A DNA stretch of 64,000 nt from Methylophaga sp. (GCA_002733715.2 NVWQ02000010.1:62001-126000); one strand, 5' to 3'. Counted from the stretch's first letter, positions 1 through 9,709 are shown. The notes: generated by a model from the letters alone, not told the origin. Numbers and translations: made by a program.

Positions 1-1065
1 ATCATCGCTTGAAGTGGGTGTGACGTAGTAATAACCCGTTTGGCTTAAATCAGCAATACTTGGATCTAGGTATGCAGCAAAAGGAATTTGATGTTGTAAA
101 AATTTGGGTGTAGCTACAACATGAAGTGTTTGCTGAGTGGGCAGTGTAATTAAGTCATGTTCTTTTAAAAATGATTCTGCCGCCTGCATTTCTTGCTGAT
201 AGTGTTGTAATAATGACTCAGATGTAGGGTGCTGTTGCTGAATATCATCTAGTGATAGCTCGCTTTCGGCTATTGCGGTATTGAGTTGTTGTTGAGTGGT
301 TTCAAATAATTGCTGGCCAAAGGCTAATAAGCTGTGAGCATTGATCGGTAAGAAATGTTGTTGATGCAATAAACGTTCAAAATGTTCACGGCCACTTGCA
401 AAATCACCTTCACATTTTGTTGCTAGCCGACGTAATGTTTGAGCAAAGTGTTCTAATGACTTAGCAGCATCTGCTGTTGCTTGCTCTATGCGATCATTTT
501 GTTGAAATGCAGCATCAACCATGGGCTGTTGGTGTAGATGATGACAATATTCAATGCCAGCCTCTGTCTCGGCGAGTGCCATATCTAACCAAGTCTTGGG
601 AATAACTTCAGGTACAGCAGTTAAATAATTTTTTGCTTCACGTAAGTGGTTTGGAATAGCCGCTAAGCGAGATTTAAGTGCCTTTTTAAAGTGGTTTACA
701 GGCCTAATGGTAAGTTGATGTAATGCATTAATTGGCAAAAACTGCGTGGGATCACGATGCCGCCAATCATGGTCCATTAATGAATGATGAGCAATTGTTA
801 CTCGACCCTGTAATATTTGGTATCGAATTTTACGCGCTGGATCGAGTTGTGATAGCTCAACCTCATCTAATGCAGTGAGGCACTTTTCATTAAGCACAAT
901 TTGAATGCCTATAGTTTCATCTTCAAAGGGTCGTAACTTATCGGCATAATCATCAATACCCGCTTCTAAAGCTGCTTCGGGATTAAATCTACACCATGTG
1001 TTTAAATAGCTGTGCTCAATTCGATCAAATGTTTGTTGTGCGGTATTTAGTTCATTAGTCGACAT
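1..1065 (-). CDS. DUF885 family protein (partial, C-terminus outside window)
   Basis: The minus strand is open from an ATG at 1065 to the window edge, giving about 355 residues of the N-terminal part. The translation starts MSTNELNTAQQTFDRIEHSY and contains segments such as FERLLHQQHFLPINAHSLL and TGYYYVTPT, which I recognise as typical of DUF885, a mostly helical family whose fold is related to zinc metallopeptidases. The metal-binding part would lie beyond the window. The start overlaps the end of the upstream OsmC-type gene by 11 bases, so the two are probably co-transcribed. The substrate is unknown. The family call comes from remembered sequence patterns and was not searched. Confidence 0.75.
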   Translation of the reverse strand, partial: MSTNELNTAQQTFDRIEHSYLNTWCRFNPEAALEAGIDDYADKLRPFEDETIGIQIVLNEKCLTALDEVELSQLDPARKIRYQILQGRVTIAHHSLMDHDWRHRDPTQFLPINALHQLTIRPVNHFKKALKSRLAAIPNHLREAKNYLTAVPEVIPKTWLDMALAETEAGIEYCHHLHQQPMVDAAFQQNDRIEQATADAAKSLEHFAQTLRRLATKCEGDFASGREHFERLLHQQHFLPINAHSLLAFGQQLFETTQQQLNTAIAESELSLDDIQQQHPTSESLLQHYQQEMQAAESFLKEHDLITLPTQQTLHVVATPKFLQHQIPFAAYLDPSIADLSQTGYYYVTPTSSDD

Positions 1066-1474
1066 TAATGATCTCATAATCGTGGGTGATTTCGGCTGTT
1101 GCACCTAACATAATTGAAGCGCTGCAATATTTTTCTGTTGACAGCTCAATGGCGCGTTTTACTTGTGATTCTTTAATATTTTTGCCAGTGATTTTGTAGT
1201 GAACGCGGATCTTGGTGAATACTTTAGGAACTTCATTACTACGCTCACTTTCAATTTCAACTACACAGTCACGAATATCTTGGCGGGCTTTAGTCAGCAT
1301 TTGAATCATATCGAATGAAGTACAACCGCCCATTCCGAGCAATAACATTTCCATTGGTCTAATGCCTGTGTCGTGTCCGCCTAGTTCTTTAGGGCCATCC
1401 ATAACCACGGTATGCCCTGAACCGGACTCCCCTAAAAACACTAAATCTTCGACCCACTTCACTCTTGCTTTCAT
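1055..1474 (-). CDS. yhfA: OsmC family protein, YhfA-like
   Basis: A 139-residue protein starting MKARVKWVEDLVFLGES, closely resembling E. coli YhfA, which begins MQARVKWVE. OsmC-family proteins are dimeric thiol-dependent peroxidases or related proteins. The two expected cysteines are visible in GMGGCTSFD and EKYCSAS. I chose the ATG at 1474 because YhfA starts there; an ATG three codons upstream (1483) has a purine-rich AGGA almost touching it, which is too close for a ribosome site. It is divergent from the CRP gene, as yhfA is from crp in enterobacteria. Its physiological substrate is not established. Confidence 0.85.
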   Translation of the reverse strand: MKARVKWVEDLVFLGESGSGHTVVMDGPKELGGHDTGIRPMEMLLLGMGGCTSFDMIQMLTKARQDIRDCVVEIESERSNEVPKVFTKIRVHYKITGKNIKESQVKRAIELSTEKYCSASIMLGATAEITHDYEIINVD

Positions 1475-1570
1475 CGATAGCATATCCTAATATAAAAAAA
1501 TGTGAACAATCTTGCCATATTAGGTATTATAACTGCAATCACATGATTAAATGATAATAAGGGATTCAGG

Positions 1571-2242
1571 ATGGACTATTTGAAGCATAAAGCGATTGAA
1601 GAAGATTTAGCTGATTTTTTTCACCATTGCCATACTAAGCAATATCCAGCAAAATCAATCATTGTTCGACCTGGCGATGAGGCTGATACACTTTATTATA
1701 TTCGTGAAGGATCAGTTTCTATTAGCATGGAAAATGAAGATGGAGATGAACTTATAATTGCCTATATGAATCAAGGTGATTTTTTGGGCGAAATAGGTTT
1801 GTTTTCAGATATTTCAGACCGTGCGGTAACGATTAAAGCACGAACAGCATGTAAGACAGAAGAGATTACTTACCAGCAAGTAAAAGCACTAGCGAGTACT
1901 GATCTTGCAAAATGTTATCCTAAGTTATTAGAGCTTTTAGCAGAACATATGGCTAAACGACTGCTATCAGTAACGCGAAAAGCAACTGATCTTGCCTTCC
2001 TTGATGTAACGGGTCGTGTTGAATCGGCGATGCGTGAATTAGCGCAGCAACCTGAAGCGATGTCACACCCTGAAGGCATACAAATAAAAGCAACGCGACA
2101 AGAAATTAGTCGTATGGTGGGTTGTTCTAGGGAAATGTCAGGGCGCGTACTTCGTGTGCTACAAGATCGTGGTTTAGTATGGGCTCGTGGTAAAACGATG
2201 ATTATTTATGATGAAGAACATCGTAAACCGAGTGTAGTTTAA
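1571..2242 (+). CDS. crp: CRP/Vfr-type global transcriptional regulator
   Basis: A 223-residue CRP/FNR-family regulator. The cyclic-nucleotide domain spans about residues 15-130, with the GDFLGEIGLF phosphate-binding loop. The dimerisation helix leads into AFLDVTGR, and the C-terminal HTH contains TRQEISRMVGCSREMSGRV, nearly the recognition helix of E. coli CRP and Pseudomonas Vfr, so CRP-like DNA sites are expected. Aligned by eye to E. coli CRP, the cAMP contact S83 is Ala (DRAV instead of ERSA) and T127 is Val, while E72 and R82 are kept. Ligand specificity is therefore uncertain. The start has AGG upstream. It is convergent with trpC and divergent from yhfA, the order also found around vfr. 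Confidence 0.85.
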   Translation: MDYLKHKAIEEDLADFFHHCHTKQYPAKSIIVRPGDEADTLYYIREGSVSISMENEDGDELIIAYMNQGDFLGEIGLFSDISDRAVTIKARTACKTEEITYQQVKALASTDLAKCYPKLLELLAEHMAKRLLSVTRKATDLAFLDVTGRVESAMRELAQQPEAMSHPEGIQIKATRQEISRMVGCSREMSGRVLRVLQDRGLVWARGKTMIIYDEEHRKPSVV

Positions 2243-2262
2243 CGAACTATTTAGTATCCAAT

Positions 2263-2287
2263 AGCTAAGCAAAAATTTTGCTTAGCT
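2263..2287. terminator. Perfect palindrome between convergent crp and trpC
   Basis: A perfect 12-bp inverted repeat (AGCTAAGCAAAA, one centre base, TTTTGCTTAGCT) lies just after crp and includes the trpC stop codon (2265-2267). Its position between convergent genes suggests a bidirectional transcription end. There is no T-tract directly after either arm, so an intrinsic terminator is not certain. Confidence 0.45.
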
Positions 2288-3062
2288 GCTCACCTGGACT
2301 TTTTGCTCGCATAAAGGCCTCTCCAATTAGAAAGCCGTTTACATTGTGCTCTCGCATAAGTGCAACATGCTCAGCTGTGTGGATTCCGCTTTCTGTGATT
2401 ACCGTATGATTTTCAGGTATACGCTCGAGCAGGTCGAGTGTTGTATCAAGGCTGGTTTCAAATGTACTTAAGTTACGATTATTAATACCGATTAACGGTA
2501 AGTTAAGTAATAGCGCCCGTTCAAGTTCTTCGCCATCATGCACTTCAACTAATACATCCATATCAAGCTGCATAGCAACGTCTGTAAGTTCACTGAGCTG
2601 ATCATCGCTTAATGCTGACACAATTAACAAAATACAATCAGCTGCGATAGCACGTGCTTCAAAGACTTGATAGGGATCGATGATAAAGTCTTTGCGAATA
2701 ACAGGTATTGAGCATGCTGCGCGTGCTTGTTTTAAATATTTTTCATCACCTTGAAAAAAATTTTTATCGGTAAGTACTGATAAACATGCCGCGCCATGTT
2801 GAGCATAATCTTTAGCAATGTCAGCGGGAACAAAGTTTTCTCGCAGAAGACCTTTGCTGGGTGATGCCTTTTTAATTTCAGCAATAACTGCAGGCAATCC
2901 TGCATTAATTTTGGTTTCAATTGCTGTAACAAAACCACGAGGTGCGTCTGCTTCTTCGGCTAATTCAGTTATTTGGTGCAGTGATACCTTGGCGCTACGC
3001 TCTGCAATTTCTTCAGATTTACGCTTTAGTATTTTCTTTAAGATATCAGGAGTATCAGACAT
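2265..3062 (-). CDS. trpC: Indole-3-glycerol phosphate synthase
   Basis: A 265-residue TIM-barrel protein catalysing ring closure of CdRP to indole-3-glycerol phosphate in tryptophan synthesis. Visible family motifs are [17 protein letters not shown] (substrate-binding Lys and Ser), [25 protein letters not shown] (catalytic Lys), [27 protein letters not shown] and TESGI. It has no fused TrpF domain, unlike the E. coli enzyme. It is the last gene of the minus-strand rpe-gph-trpEGDC run, 21 bases after trpD, and its stop codon lies in a palindrome. The length fits the monofunctional family. Confidence 0.97.
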   Translation of the reverse strand: MSDTPDILKKILKRKSEEIAERSAKVSLHQITELAEEADAPRGFVTAIETKINAGLPAVIAEIKKASPSKGLLRENFVPADIAKDYAQHGAACLSVLTDKNFFQGDEKYLKQARAACSIPVIRKDFIIDPYQVFEARAIAADCILLIVSALSDDQLSELTDVAMQLDMDVLVEVHDGEELERALLLNLPLIGINNRNLSTFETSLDTTLDLLERIPENHTVITESGIHTAEHVALMREHNVNGFLIGEAFMRAKSPGEQLSKIFA

Positions 3063-3083
3063 GTTTCTTTCTTTTTAAATAGT

Positions 3084-4103
3084 TTATTTTGAATTATTAA
3101 TGGCAACCAAGGCATCTAGTTTTTTCTGTGCATTGCCATTGTCAATATGAGTTTGGGCGAGCTTAACCCCATCTGCTAAAGTATTAACAAGATCAGCGGC
3201 ATAAATAGCTGCACCCGCATTTAGGACAACAATATCTCGTGCTGCACCGAGTTCTCCCGCAAAGACATCTTTAATAATATTTAAGCTTTCTTGAGCATTG
3301 TTAACGTTAAATTGGTCAATATTACTTCGTGTTAGATTAAAGTCTTCGGGCTGAATGGAATATGTAGTAACTTCGCCATTTTTTAGTTCTGCTACCGATG
3401 TTGTTGAACCAATGCTGATTTCATCTAAACCATCTTCTGCATGAACAATAAGTACATGTTTACTGTCTAATGCTTTTAATACATGGGCCATGGGTTCAAC
3501 CCACTGTTTATCAAATACGCCTAATACCTGTCGCTGCGCTCTTGCAGGGTTGGTTAGCGGGCCTAATAAGTTGAAGATGGTGCGTACAGCCATTTCACGG
3601 CGAGGTCCGATAGCATGCTTCATTGCACCATGGTGTTTTTGGGCAAACATAAAACCAATACCGATGGTCTCAATACAGTGTTGAACTTGTTCTGGTGTGA
3701 TCTCTAAATTTACGCCGGCAGCTTCTAATACATCCGCACTGCCTGAATTACTGCTAATAGACCTATTACCATGCTTAGCGACGGTAGCGCCTGCAGCAGC
3801 AACGACAAATGCGCTAGCAGTGGATACATTAAATGTTTTTGCATCGCCACTGCCCCCAGTGCCACAAGTATCAACAATGTGATCACCTGAAATGTTTACA
3901 GGGCTTGCAAGGCTACGCATAACGCTAGCGGCAGCAGCAATTTCTATGACGGTTTCGCCTTTCATTTGCAAGCCAACAAGAAATCCACCGATCTGAGCGG
4001 GTGTAGCTTCACCCGTCATAATTTGCTGCATAACATCAGTCATTTCATCGTTTGATAAATCACGTTTATCGATGACCGCTTTTATTGCTGATTGTATATT
4101 CAT
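3084..4103 (-). CDS. trpD: Anthranilate phosphoribosyltransferase
   Basis: A 339-residue enzyme that transfers phosphoribose from PRPP to anthranilate. Diagnostic motifs: [19 protein letters not shown] (PRPP/Mg loop), [19 protein letters not shown] and a GPLTNPA segment. An N-terminal helical part (residues 1-65) precedes the nucleoside-phosphorylase-like fold. It is a separate gene, not fused to TrpG as in E. coli. It lies 9 bases after trpG and 21 bases before trpC, so translation within one trp operon is likely. Confidence 0.97.
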   Translation of the reverse strand: MNIQSAIKAVIDKRDLSNDEMTDVMQQIMTGEATPAQIGGFLVGLQMKGETVIEIAAAASVMRSLASPVNISGDHIVDTCGTGGSGDAKTFNVSTASAFVVAAAGATVAKHGNRSISSNSGSADVLEAAGVNLEITPEQVQHCIETIGIGFMFAQKHHGAMKHAIGPRREMAVRTIFNLLGPLTNPARAQRQVLGVFDKQWVEPMAHVLKALDSKHVLIVHAEDGLDEISIGSTTSVAELKNGEVTTYSIQPEDFNLTRSNIDQFNVNNAQESLNIIKDVFAGELGAARDIVVLNAGAAIYAADLVNTLADGVKLAQTHIDNGNAQKKLDALVAINNSK

Positions 4104-4112
4104 AATGAGTAC

Positions 4113-4703
4113 TTAGTCTTGGTGTGAATTATCAAGAAAGTTTTTTAATAAAGCATGACCTTGTTCAGTCAGAATTGATTCTGGGTGAAACTGTACACCT
4201 TCAATCGCTAAGGTTTTGTGTTTAATTCCCATTATTTCATCTATCGACCCGTCTTCATTTTGAGTCCATGCTGTGATCTCAAAACAATCAGGAAGAGTCG
4301 CTTTTTCTATCACTAAAGAATGATAGCGTGTCGCAGTAACAGGATTGTTTAATCCTTTGAAAATACTGGTGTTATTGTGATAAATTGGCGACGTTTTACC
4401 ATGCATTATTTTGCCGGCATGTACGATATCACCACCAAAGGCTTGTCCTATAGATTGATGACCTAAACATACGCCTAATATCGGTTTCTTGCCAGCAAAA
4501 TGGCTGATTACTTCTAGTGAAATACCCGCTTCATTAGGTGTGCATGGACCAGGTGAAATAACAATTTTTTCAGGGTTTAACGCTTCAATTTCATCAATAG
4601 TGATTTTGTCATTGCGGTGTACATGCACCTCTGCCCCTAACTCACCGAAATACTGGACTAAGTTATAGGTAAAAGAATCATAGTTATCTAACATTAGGAG
4701 CAT
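4113..4703 (-). CDS. trpG: Anthranilate synthase component II (glutamine amidotransferase)
   Basis: A 196-residue class I glutamine amidotransferase supplying ammonia to TrpE. The nucleophile Cys79 sits in [15 protein letters not shown], and the His173/Glu175 pair in QFHPES completes the triad. [10 protein letters not shown] forms the oxyanion region. The start [19 protein letters not shown] is canonical. It lies 14 bases downstream of trpE, so the two synthase subunits are made together. In some gammaproteobacteria this subunit is shared with PabB for folate synthesis; no pabB is visible here. Confidence 0.96.
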   Translation of the reverse strand: MLLMLDNYDSFTYNLVQYFGELGAEVHVHRNDKITIDEIEALNPEKIVISPGPCTPNEAGISLEVISHFAGKKPILGVCLGHQSIGQAFGGDIVHAGKIMHGKTSPIYHNNTSIFKGLNNPVTATRYHSLVIEKATLPDCFEITAWTQNEDGSIDEIMGIKHKTLAIEGVQFHPESILTEQGHALLKNFLDNSHQD

Positions 4704-4717
4704 GGTTATTACCAGAT

Positions 4718-6217
4718 TTATTTGTGTTGTGATTGAGTCATGGTATCTAAACCTGATTCAGCCATAGCTACAGCACGAAAAACGGCACGTGCTTTATTCA
4801 TCGTTTCTTGCCATTCCATTTCAGGTACAGAATCATAAACAATGCCCGCACCGGCTTGAATATGCAAGGTATTATCTTTAATAACTGCTGTCCGAATAGC
4901 AATGGCAGTGTCCATATTACCAGACCATGATAAATAACCGACTGCACCGGCATACACACCACGCTTGATAGGCTCTAATTCATCAATGATTTCCATTGCG
5001 CGCACTTTGGCAGCACCACTTACTGTACCGGCGGGGAAGGTGGCACGCAAGGCATCAATACAGGTCATATTGGGCACAACTTTACCCGTTACATTAGATA
5101 CGATATGCATGACATGTGAATAGCGTTCTACAATCATTTTTGCTGTGAGTTTTACTGTGCCTATTTGGCTAACGCGGCCGGCATCATTTCGACCTAAATC
5201 GATTAACATCAAATGTTCAGCTAATTCTTTGGGATCAGATAATAAGTCTTCTTCTAATGCTTTATCTTCTTCTGGCGTTTTACCGCGAGGTCGGGTGCCT
5301 GCAATCGGGCGAACAGTGACTTCATCATCTTCCATGCGTACCAAAATTTCAGGTGAAGATCCTACAATGTGGAAGTCTTCTAAATTAAGATAATACATAT
5401 ACGGTGAAGGATTAAGCGTGCGTAAAGCGCGATATAAATCCATCGGCTGAGCAGAAAATGGAATCGATAAACGTTGCGACAACACCACTTGCATAATGTC
5501 GCCATCAATAATGTATTGGCGGGCTTTTTTTACAGCATCAATAAAACCATCATGGGTAAAACCAGAAACAAAATCATCTTCACTTACCGTTTTACCTGTA
5601 CTTGAAGAATTATAGTTTGGCGTCATCGTGCGTAGATGTTTGCACAAGGTATCTAAGCCTTTCTGTGCCAGCTTGTAAGCATTATCGACGCTAGGATCGG
5701 CATGTACAATTAAGAACAAACGATTGCTTAGATTATCAAAGACAATAACGTCATTTGAGACCATCAATAAGATATCAGGGCAGCCAAGAGGATCAGGGTT
5801 CGGGCAATCACCTAACCGTGGCTCAACATAACGCACAGTGTCATAACCAAAATAGCCGACTAAACCACCATTGAATCGGGGTAAACCATCTAAATCAGGC
5901 ACTTTATATTGTTGTTTAAATGTCTCTATCCATGATAAAGGATCATCAGATGTGGTTTTCTCAATAACTTCACCAAGATGTTTAACTTCAATATCTTGAC
6001 CTATTATACGAACAACTGTTTCACTTGGCAGACCAATAATAGAATAGCGTCCCCATTTATCACCACCTTGAACAGATTCAAGTAGGTAGGAGTAGGGAGC
6101 ATCAGCTAGTTTTAAATAGGTGCTAAGTGGCGTGTCTAAATCAGCCAATATTTCACGAGCGACAGGTATACGGTTATAGCCTTGCTCGGCTAATTGATCA
6201 AATTCAGCTTGGTTCAT
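4718..6217 (-). CDS. trpE: Anthranilate synthase component I
   Basis: A 499-residue chorismate-utilising enzyme making anthranilate with TrpG. The C-terminal chorismate-binding domain shows [45 protein letters not shown] and [18 protein letters not shown]. The N-terminal region contains [18 protein letters not shown], including the LLES element known for tryptophan feedback inhibition. The 139-bp gap to gph contains no TGG codon on the coding strand, so a Trp-codon leader peptide attenuator is absent there. It may be transcribed from the rpe-gph side or from an internal promoter I could not identify. Confidence 0.97.
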   Translation of the reverse strand: MNQAEFDQLAEQGYNRIPVAREILADLDTPLSTYLKLADAPYSYLLESVQGGDKWGRYSIIGLPSETVVRIIGQDIEVKHLGEVIEKTTSDDPLSWIETFKQQYKVPDLDGLPRFNGGLVGYFGYDTVRYVEPRLGDCPNPDPLGCPDILLMVSNDVIVFDNLSNRLFLIVHADPSVDNAYKLAQKGLDTLCKHLRTMTPNYNSSSTGKTVSEDDFVSGFTHDGFIDAVKKARQYIIDGDIMQVVLSQRLSIPFSAQPMDLYRALRTLNPSPYMYYLNLEDFHIVGSSPEILVRMEDDEVTVRPIAGTRPRGKTPEEDKALEEDLLSDPKELAEHLMLIDLGRNDAGRVSQIGTVKLTAKMIVERYSHVMHIVSNVTGKVVPNMTCIDALRATFPAGTVSGAAKVRAMEIIDELEPIKRGVYAGAVGYLSWSGNMDTAIAIRTAVIKDNTLHIQAGAGIVYDSVPEMEWQETMNKARAVFRAVAMAESGLDTMTQSQHK

Positions 6218-6356
6218 CAGGTTTTTATATACTCGTTATCATTGAAGATGCGGTTTTTTAGTGCGCATAATGGTTGTGATAGCAAGGCATATTATTGATG
6301 TAATAGTTATTCTATTGCTCAATAATATAACGCAGTTAGCGTAGGCAGTATGTGTG

Positions 6357-7058
6357 CTAGGAATCTGCATCTTCAATGGTCACGGGTATATGGGTCTTAA
6401 GTTCAGCAAAAGAATCAATTATTATATCAGGATTAGCGGTGGCAATATCAACACCATGATTATAGCCATAGCTCATGCAGATTATAGAAAAACCTGCAGC
6501 ACGTGACGCTTTAACATCACTAATAGAATCACCGATCATCATTGCGTTTTCTGGTTTAACACCAAAAAATTTAGCGCCATGTAATAAGGGGGCAGGATCC
6601 GGCTTTTTCAAAGGTAAGGTGTCACCACTAATTACAATTTCAAAGAAATCAAATAGACCTAAGTCTTTTAAGATTTTCAAGGTAAATTGTTCATCTTTAT
6701 TGGTGACGCAACCAATACGAATACCTTGCTTTTGCAACCACTGCAAACCTTCTATAACAGAAGGGTAAAGCTGACTGCGCTTACTAGCATTGTCAGCATA
6801 TAAAGCCATAAATATCGGCGCGGCTTTAGCATATAAAGCATCACTAGGTGAGCCATCAAGCTGATCGACAAGTGCACGTTCAATAAGACGAGGAACACCA
6901 TTACCCACCCAATTGCGAACTTTCGCTTCACCTCGCACAGGCATATCAAGTGCTTTTAGGGTTTCATCAACACACCAAGCTAGATCAGGCACGCTATCTA
7001 CTAGCGTGCCATCAAGATCTATCAATACCATTTCTGGTTTTTTTAAAACAGTTGCCAT
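6357..7058 (-). CDS. gph: Phosphoglycolate phosphatase
   Basis: A 233-residue HAD-superfamily phosphatase that removes 2-phosphoglycolate. HAD motif I is LIDLDGTLVDSVPDL with both catalytic Asp residues, motif II is the CVTNKD segment, the conserved Lys lies in LPLKKPDPAP, and the last acidic motif is MIGDSISDVKASRAAG. A small helical cap follows motif I. It starts 4 bases after rpe, and rpe-gph-trpE is a conserved gammaproteobacterial order. Other HAD activities cannot be excluded from sequence, but the context favours Gph. Confidence 0.93.
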   Translation of the reverse strand: MATVLKKPEMVLIDLDGTLVDSVPDLAWCVDETLKALDMPVRGEAKVRNWVGNGVPRLIERALVDQLDGSPSDALYAKAAPIFMALYADNASKRSQLYPSVIEGLQWLQKQGIRIGCVTNKDEQFTLKILKDLGLFDFFEIVISGDTLPLKKPDPAPLLHGAKFFGVKPENAMMIGDSISDVKASRAAGFSIICMSYGYNHGVDIATANPDIIIDSFAELKTHIPVTIEDADS

Positions 7059-7062
7059 TTGA

Positions 7063-7755
7063 CTAGACGTTCGCTTTTGCTAGTTCAGAGCGGAATTCAG
7101 CCATCACTGTGTCATATATGTTTGCATCACTGGCATTTTTTGCACCAAATAAGGCAGAGCCTGCCACAAATGTACGTGCACCGGCCTCAGCAATTTCACG
7201 AATATTACTAGGTTTAACACCACCATCAATTTCAAGATCGATATCATAACCGCTAGCATCAATCAATTTACGTGCTTCTTGTAACTTATCTAATGTATGA
7301 GGAATGAAAGACTGACCACCAAAACCTGGGTTAACAGACATCAATAAAATACGGTCAACTTTATCTAATACATGCTCAGCTAAAGATAGCGGTGTAGCAG
7401 GGTTAAATACTAAACCCGCTTTACAACCTTCATTGTGAATCAACTGTAAACTGCGATCAATATGGTCAGAAGCTTCAGGGTGGAAAGTAATAAACGTTGC
7501 ACCGGCAGCAGCAAAATCAGGAATAATACGGTCAACAGGTTTCACCATCAAATGCACATCAATTTCGTGGATTATGCCATGTTTACGTAATGCATCACAT
7601 ACCAATGGACCGATCGTCAAGTTAGGTACATAGTGATTATCCATCACATCAAAGTGAACAACGTCGGCACCCGCTGCTAAGGCATTATCAACTTCTTCGC
7701 CTAAACGAGCAAAGTCTGCAGAGAGAATAGATGGAGCAATTTGAAATTTAGCCAT
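7063..7755 (-). CDS. rpe: Ribulose-phosphate 3-epimerase
   Basis: A 230-residue TIM-barrel epimerase interconverting ribulose 5-phosphate and xylulose 5-phosphate. Motifs: [35 protein letters not shown] (catalytic Asp), VDVHLMVK-type strand, [13 protein letters not shown] and [12 protein letters not shown] (second catalytic Asp). The reading frame is open for 29 more codons upstream, but the ATG at 7755 gives the canonical [10 protein letters not shown] start and follows an AAGGG sequence. It heads the minus-strand operon rpe-gph-trpEGDC. Confidence 0.96.
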   Translation of the reverse strand: MAKFQIAPSILSADFARLGEEVDNALAAGADVVHFDVMDNHYVPNLTIGPLVCDALRKHGIIHEIDVHLMVKPVDRIIPDFAAAGATFITFHPEASDHIDRSLQLIHNEGCKAGLVFNPATPLSLAEHVLDKVDRILLMSVNPGFGGQSFIPHTLDKLQEARKLIDASGYDIDLEIDGGVKPSNIREIAEAGARTFVAGSALFGAKNASDANIYDTVMAEFRSELAKANV

Positions 7756-7795
7756 TGTAAAAACCCTTAAAATTGTTGGTGAATTTAGACTAGTA

Positions 7796-7824
7796 ATAAT
7801 ACCGCATTTAACAGTTTTTTTCAG
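7796..7824 (-). promoter_or_regulatory. Candidate sigma-70 promoter of the rpe operon
   Basis: On the minus strand CTGAAA (-35, 4 of 6 matches) and TATTAT (-10, 5 of 6) are separated by 17 bases, about 40 bases before the rpe start codon. Found by eye, with no experimental support. Confidence 0.4.
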
Positions 7825-7904
7825 CTTTTGAGGTGAAACCATTTTGATGTGAGGGCTAATCTTGATAAGATAAGCACTTATTATTTTTGGAATTTAGCCC
7901 TATT

Positions 7905-8801
7905 GTGAAAAGCATAAAAACCTTTGTTTTTGTATTGCTGACGCTGTTTATTTTGCCTTTAAATATTTATGCTGCAGATGAAGATTCAACAGCCGAAGCT
8001 GAAATGACAAAGACACAAATAGATAAAAGCAGTGGCATAGTAAGTCAAAGCAGCCCTATCAAAGGTTATCAACCTTTAACCGTAGCAGGACAAGAGATTG
8101 AAGCCACTTATTTGGAAGAGACATTAGGTGAGCGTTATGGGGCGATTGTATTCTTGCACGATCACGCTAGGGAATTGGAAGATCAAGGTGTTGTAACACC
8201 TCTCAGGCATCAGATGCCCCAATACGGCTGGTCAACATTGACACTTGCATTAAATTATCCTTTTGAACCCGCTATATTATTATCGCCCACAGTAGAAGAT
8301 GCGTCAGAAGCTGGTTCAGCAGAACCTGCTACAGAAGAAAAGGAAGGTGATGATGAGCAACAAGACAAACTACTTTTACCGCCAATATCCAATATACAGC
8401 GATTAGATGCTGCAATTGCTTTTTTGCGGGCAAAAGAAATTGATCGAATTATCTATGTGGGTCATGGTACGGGTGGAAATTTGGCTGTAGAACTATTAGA
8501 TACAGAGACAACACCTATACAGGCATTAATTTTAGTGGGAACACCGAAATTAAAAATGAACGAAGTGTTTAAAACGTTTAAGCATCCTATTTTAGATTTA
8601 TATGGTGATAATGATTTGGATGGTGTTGCTGAAGCGGTACAACAAAGAAAAGTGATAATGAAAAGAACGGGAAATGGCCAGTATGCCATTCGAGAAATCA
8701 GTGGTGCCGATCATTTTTTTACGGGCTTAGAAACAATCTTAGTGAACAGTCTGAGAGGATGGCTGAGATCAACATTTCTTAATGATAAAAAGAATAATTG
8801 A
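7905..8801 (+). CDS. DUF3530 family exported alpha/beta-hydrolase-like protein
   Basis: About 298 residues with an N-terminal signal peptide (MKSIKTFVFVLLTLFILPLN, then IYA before the mature part). The rest resembles DUF3530, an alpha/beta-hydrolase-like family: GAIVFLHDHARE, a QYGWSTLTLAL segment and IIYVGHGTGGNLAVELL, where the nucleophile-elbow position holds Gly-Thr in place of a clear Gly-x-Ser-x-Gly. An acidic, Glu-rich insert occurs near residue 145. The GTG at 7905 is chosen because it starts directly at the signal peptide; a TTG at 7887 is in frame. The stop overlaps the next gene (TGATG), implying coupling. Catalytic activity is doubtful. Confidence 0.7.
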   Translation: MKSIKTFVFVLLTLFILPLNIYAADEDSTAEAEMTKTQIDKSSGIVSQSSPIKGYQPLTVAGQEIEATYLEETLGERYGAIVFLHDHARELEDQGVVTPLRHQMPQYGWSTLTLALNYPFEPAILLSPTVEDASEAGSAEPATEEKEGDDEQQDKLLLPPISNIQRLDAAIAFLRAKEIDRIIYVGHGTGGNLAVELLDTETTPIQALILVGTPKLKMNEVFKTFKHPILDLYGDNDLDGVAEAVQQRKVIMKRTGNGQYAIREISGADHFFTGLETILVNSLRGWLRSTFLNDKKNN

Positions 8802-9610
8802 TGCGTCTTTATTATGGCGGTGTAGTAGTGCATCAAGCTCAATCTGACGATGGTATGATTGAAGTAGTTGATTTAGGCGATACGCGGTCGATGCATTTTG
8901 GCACATTGCCAAGACAAAGTAGCATGTCTTTGCAAACACCACATACGTTGGAGCTGACCTATACGCAAGCGATGATGGCATGTTTGATTATTAACCCTAA
9001 TCCAAAGAGGATCTTGGTTGTTGGTTTGGGGGGCGGTTCATTAATTAAATTCTTGCTATATCATTTCCCTGAATGCCATATCGATGTTATTGAGTATCGA
9101 CAAGATGTAATTGATGCGGCTCAGACTTATTTTAATGTGCCGAAAAATGATCCCCGTATAACGATTCATCATGACGATGGCTATTTATTTGTTCAACAAT
9201 GTTATTTTCAAGATGATGCACAGTATGATTTATTGCTTGTTGATGCATATGATCATATTGGTATGGCGGCAAGTGTCGGTGTTCAGGCCTTTTTCGATGC
9301 GTGTGCTGGATTATTATCATCAACAGGTGTGATGAGTATTAATTTATGGGGTAGTGATCACCATTTATTTAATCAATCGATGACACGAATTAATAACAGT
9401 TTTGACGGCAGAACAATGGTGTTGCCGGTAGAAAATAAGGGCAATGTAATTGGATTAGCAATGATGCAAACAGTCACTCAGGCATATCTGAAAAGAATTA
9501 AACCCATTGTTGAGCAACAGGAAGTGCAATTCAATATAGATTTAACACGGTCACTACAAGAGCTAACACGACAGAACCGTTCATTTATTAGCAGGTTATT
9601 TTCAAGTTAA
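8801..9610 (+). CDS. Spermidine synthase-like SAM-dependent methyltransferase-fold protein
   Basis: A 269-residue protein of the spermidine/spermine synthase superfamily. The nucleotide-binding glycine loop is RILVVGLGGGSLIKFL, followed by the acidic strand IDVIEYRQDV and the DDGYLFV and YDLLLVDAYDH segments. True SpeE enzymes have GGGDG in the loop and a STDP motif; here they are GGGS and AYDH, so the polyamine aminopropyl-transfer role is uncertain. No SpeD gene is near. It is translationally coupled to the DUF3530 gene by a TGATG overlap. Its product is unknown. Confidence 0.7.
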   Translation: MRLYYGGVVVHQAQSDDGMIEVVDLGDTRSMHFGTLPRQSSMSLQTPHTLELTYTQAMMACLIINPNPKRILVVGLGGGSLIKFLLYHFPECHIDVIEYRQDVIDAAQTYFNVPKNDPRITIHHDDGYLFVQQCYFQDDAQYDLLLVDAYDHIGMAASVGVQAFFDACAGLLSSTGVMSINLWGSDHHLFNQSMTRINNSFDGRTMVLPVENKGNVIGLAMMQTVTQAYLKRIKPIVEQQEVQFNIDLTRSLQELTRQNRSFISRLFSS

Positions 9611-9663
9611 ATTGAAGTTGTCATGTGTGTGCGCGCTTTAAAGGGTGATCTCGAGCAGCAATA

Positions 9664-9693
9664 GATTCCCGATAAAAGAATTCGGGAATGACG
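9664..9693. repeat. Short relative of the dispersed GGGAATGACG palindromic element
   Basis: An inverted repeat with ATTCCCGA facing TTCGGGAAT and ending in GGGAATGACG. The end matches the terminal part of the 73-bp elements at 25348 and 59128, so this is probably a shortened or degenerate member of the same family. It sits upstream of apbC. Confidence 0.55.
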
Positions 9694-9703
9694 GGCTTGT
9701 GGG

Positions 9704-9709
9704 TATAAT
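9704..9709 (+). promoter_or_regulatory. Candidate -10 box of apbC
   Basis: A perfect TATAAT 31 bases before the apbC start codon. No good -35 at 16-18 bases was seen; the corresponding position falls inside the palindromic repeat at 9664-9693. Confidence 0.4.

Noticed and set aside
1484-1570. CRP binding site in the yhfA-crp gap
   Set aside because: TGTGA and TCACA half-sites are 33 bases apart rather than 6, so no true site.
7756-7842. Extended N-terminus of rpe
   Set aside because: It would cover the likely promoter; the canonical start is at 7755.
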